Source: Flagellimonas amoyensis (lineage in GTDB: Bacteria > Bacteroidota > Bacteroidia > Flavobacteriales > Flavobacteriaceae). From it: 64,000 nucleotides of DNA. Positions 61,922 through 64,000 of this stretch are shown here, in pieces. The notes beneath the pieces are model-generated. The model saw only the letters and a list, made by a program, of their open reading frames with translations. It did no database searches and was not told the origin of the DNA. The DNA is taken from assembly GCF_003058265.1 (NCBI RefSeq), contig NZ_QBUK01000015.1, forward strand, positions 1 to 64,000, written 5' to 3'. Position numbers and translations under genes: made by a program. How positions within the stretch are numbered: the stretch's first letter is position 1; each line of letters opens with the position of its first letter.

Positions 61922-63400
61922 ATGTCCGCCACACAAATTCTACTTCTGATAGGCGCCTATTTCTTGGTACTTATATTGATTTCATACCTTACTGGAAAGA
62001 ACGATTCCAACGCCGATTTTTTCAAAGCGGGAAAACAATCACCTTGGTTTGTGGTGGCCTTCGGAATGGTGGGCGCATCGCTATCGGGGGTAACGTTCAT
62101 ATCGGTCCCAGGATGGGTGGAGGACAGCCAATTCACCTATATGCAGGTGGTATTGGGGTATCTGTTCGGTTATTTTGTGGTGGCCTTTGTGCTGCTGCCC
62201 TTATACTACAGGCTCAACCTTACTTCGATCTACGAATACCTACTGGAACGTTTTGGAAAGGTAAGCCACAAGACAGGGGCGTTTTTCTTCTTCATTTCCA
62301 GGGTATTGGGCGCATCGTTCAGACTATACCTAGTGGCCATTGTGCTGCAACAGTTTGTTTTCGACGATCTTGGGATACGCTTTGAGTTCACTGTGGTGAT
62401 CTCCATTCTACTCATCTGGCTCTACACCAACAAAGGGGGCATCAAAACGATTGTTTGGACGGACACACTACAAACGCTCTTTATGATCGTGGCCGTGGTG
62501 CTTTCCATTGTGTTCATCAACCAAGAATTGGGTTGGAGCTTTGGCGAGTTGTTGGCTTCGGATGAATTGAAGGGCTACAATGATTGGTTGGTGACGGACA
62601 GTTTTCTGGATAGGAGCCATTTTGTAAAGTCGTTTGTGGGCGGCATGTTCATCACCATCTGTATGACAGGCCTGGACCAAGACATGATGCAGAAGAACCT
62701 CACCTGCAAATCCTTGAAGGATGCCAAAAAAAACATGGTCTCCTTCAGCTTTGTCCTCGTAGGCGTCAATTTTCTCTTTTTGCTCTTGGGTGCACTGCTG
62801 TTCATTTTCTCAAAACGCAACGGTGTTGGCATACCACTTATGGACGGCACGCCAAAGACAGACCTTCTTTTTCCTGAAATTGCCATGAACGGAGACCTTG
62901 GTCTGGCCCTATCGATCACTTTTATGTTGGGACTGATCGCTGCGGCATATAGCAGTGCGGACAGTGCCCTGACTTCACTGACCACCTCGTTCTGTGTGGA
63001 TTTCTTGAACGTGCAGCAAAAGGACGATGCCGAACAGAAAAAAATACGTAAGCGCACCCACGTGGTCATGAGCCTGATGCTCATCTTGGTCATCATTGCC
63101 TTCAAATACATCCTGAGCAGCAATGTGATAGATAGTTTATTGACGGTCGCCGGATATACCTATGGTCCCTTATTGGGTCTTTTTGCCTTTGGCATTCTGA
63201 CCAAGCACAAGATCCATGATGGATATGTATGGGTGGTGGCCCTGCTCTCGGTAAGCATCATAGTTTTGATTGCCAATATTCCTTCATCCTATTTGGGGGG
63301 TTATCAATTGGGCTATGAATTGTTACCGTTGAACGGACTGCTGACCTTCTTTGGGTTATGGCTCATCAAAAAAAGGGAAAAAATTAATACTGACCAGTAG
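61922..63400 (+). CDS. Sodium:solute symporter family protein
   Basis: Inner-membrane transporter of the SSS family, 492 residues and about 13 membrane helices. It begins [20 protein letters not shown], followed by the typical [20 protein letters not shown] and [10 protein letters not shown] segments, and [13 protein letters not shown], which resembles the sodium-site region. The solute is unknown. ATG 61922 is chosen because upstream extension overlaps recR in antisense. TACTTTG-like promoter sequences lie at 61890-61904. Its 3' end overlaps the CoA-binding gene by 17 bases, tail to tail. Confidence 0.9.
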   Translation: MSATQILLLIGAYFLVLILISYLTGKNDSNADFFKAGKQSPWFVVAFGMVGASLSGVTFISVPGWVEDSQFTYMQVVLGYLFGYFVVAFVLLPLYYRLNLTSIYEYLLERFGKVSHKTGAFFFFISRVLGASFRLYLVAIVLQQFVFDDLGIRFEFTVVISILLIWLYTNKGGIKTIVWTDTLQTLFMIVAVVLSIVFINQELGWSFGELLASDELKGYNDWLVTDSFLDRSHFVKSFVGGMFITICMTGLDQDMMQKNLTCKSLKDAKKNMVSFSFVLVGVNFLFLLLGALLFIFSKRNGVGIPLMDGTPKTDLLFPEIAMNGDLGLALSITFMLGLIAAAYSSADSALTSLTTSFCVDFLNVQQKDDAEQKKIRKRTHVVMSLMLILVIIAFKYILSSNVIDSLLTVAGYTYGPLLGLFAFGILTKHKIHDGYVWVVALLSVSIIVLIANIPSSYLGGYQLGYELLPLNGLLTFFGLWLIKKREKINTDQ

Positions 63401-63743
63401 CCAACAGCACCAAAGTGCAGGCCACTTCCACCTGAATCCCAGCTTTTTCAAGGATTTGATAAAATTCGGGGTTCTCGGTTCCGGGGTTAAAAATTACTCT
63501 TTTGGGGTTCAGATCCACTATTTTTTGATAGTATTCCTTCTGTTTGATGGGATTTAAATACAAGGTTATGGTGTCAATATTTTGAAAATCATCAAGTTTG
63601 TCTTTAATTTGTACCCCTGATACAGTTCCCCCACGTATCCCAAATGCGGTTGTTTCAATATTGTTCTCAACCAACCTACGTATTGCCATGTTACTGTATC
63701 TTCCCGGGTCTGATGATGCCCCAAAAACAAGTGCTTTTGCCAT
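63384..63743 (-). CDS. CoA-binding domain protein (YccU-like)
   Basis: Small cytoplasmic protein of 119 residues made of a single CoA-binding Rossmann domain: [19 protein letters not shown], then [14 protein letters not shown] and [12 protein letters not shown]. The role of such free-standing domains is unclear. It is complete and starts [10 protein letters not shown]. Confidence 0.9.
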   Translation of the reverse strand: MAKALVFGASSDPGRYSNMAIRRLVENNIETTAFGIRGGTVSGVQIKDKLDDFQNIDTITLYLNPIKQKEYYQKIVDLNPKRVIFNPGTENPEFYQILEKAGIQVEVACTLVLLATGQY

Positions 63744-64000
63744 TTGTTAATTATTGTGTTAAACTAATATATAGACTGTAACGATTTCAAAATTAATCCG
63801 TCTATTGGTATATAAGATATTTTCATTGGTAAGACTGTATTTTTTATAGTTAATGGTTAGTGTTTAGTATAGCTTATCAATGTACAACCCCGGCATTCAA
63901 TTGTCGGGGTTTCTTCTTTTTATACACTTTCCTTTGTCCTTCAAGAGGTTCCATCCTTACAATGGAATACCTACTTCCTTTTTTGTTTGTTAAAGAATGT
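63744..64000. other. AT-rich right-hand end
   Basis: No complete gene is seen. A plus-strand terminator lies at 63886-63918. On the minus strand a frame is open from the right edge to a stop at 63877 (about 41 codons, ending NAGVVH), which might be the end of a gene entering from the right, but it is too short to call. Confidence 0.4.
63886..63921 (+). terminator. Plus-strand terminator near the right edge
   Basis: AACCCCG (63886-63892) pairs with CGGGGTT (63905-63911), followed by TTTCTTCTTTTT. No plus-strand gene ends nearby except the symporter at 63400. Confidence 0.65.

Noticed and set aside
63880..63993. A 37-codon plus-strand frame at the right edge
   Set aside because: It starts at the terminator hairpin and its composition is dominated by the T-tract; chance frame.
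1..64000. CRISPR arrays, insertion sequences, prophage or integrase genes
   Set aside because: No regular spaced repeats, transposase, integrase or phage structural genes are seen; the toxin-antitoxin pair alone does not define a mobile element.

Overview
The window looks like chromosome from a marine member of the Flavobacteriaceae (Bacteroidota), probably close to Muricauda/Allomuricauda/Flagellimonas. Signs seen in the sequence are Bacteroidota-type promoters (TTG or TTTG, about 19 bases, then TAnnTTTG), a SusC/SusD pair driven by a FecI/FecR-type switch, an infC gene lacking an ATG start, the order cinA-rpmB-rpmG-DUF4295-ftsY, a split transketolase, CarboxypepD_reg-like proteins and a zeaxanthin-type carotenoid cluster. 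The genus is an inference. I see no prophage, insertion sequence, CRISPR array or rRNA gene.

Layout. 1-695: non-coding DNA with three degenerate repeats, then the thrS promoter. 696-3961: thrS-infC-rpmI-rplT and a terminator. 4000-9281: single housekeeping and envelope genes, including a secreted protein whose signal-peptide region carries a dispersed palindrome. 9265-14257 (minus strand): tgt-lptF/G-like, then accA, then dnaB. 14415-18863: split transketolase, an outer-membrane barrel, an FKBP-like lipoprotein, an S4 protein and a phosphoribosyltransferase. 18855-25979: aroK, tRNA-Lys, a DUF1593 protein, carbonic anhydrase, an MscS channel, and an operon of a small Cys protein, glutamate dehydrogenase, a GreA/B-like factor and an unknown protein.

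26268-36054 (minus strand) is the first notable locus: ECF sigma factor, FecR anti-sigma, SusC with an STN domain, SusD, a lipoprotein alkaline phosphatase, and a phosphodiesterase-alkaline phosphatase fusion. This reads as a regulated system for taking phosphate from organic phosphoesters. A strong intrinsic terminator facing the opposite way between fecR and susC suggests a cis-antisense RNA. 36257-40168 is the second: tRNA-Leu, then a four-gene chain joined by ATGA overlaps, encoding a CarH-like B12 photoreceptor repressor, CrtI, CrtB and CrtZ. The regulator keeps the W-x9-E-H and E-x-H-x-x-G motifs of light-sensing CarH, so light control of carotenoid synthesis is a specific, testable prediction.

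40170-50278: a pair of TlpA-like proteins (one without its cysteines), aconitase with a perfect palindrome over its likely promoter, a MoxR ATPase, two SurA-type proteins, a small SRPBCC operon and rimO. 50406-54868 is a small accessory stretch between rimO and ftsY: a serine hydrolase, an AT-rich gene of unknown function, a MazE/MazF-type toxin-antitoxin pair and an amidase. 54874-63743 is core again: ftsY, DUF4295, rpmG, rpmB, cinA, an HPt protein, an FAH hydrolase, an exonuclease, an E2 acyltransferase, recR, a sodium:solute symporter and a CoA-binding protein. No large unknown multi-gene system is evident. The best leads are the CarH-crt operon, the phosphoester SusCD locus with its possible antisense RNA, the aconitase palindrome and the rimO-ftsY islet.
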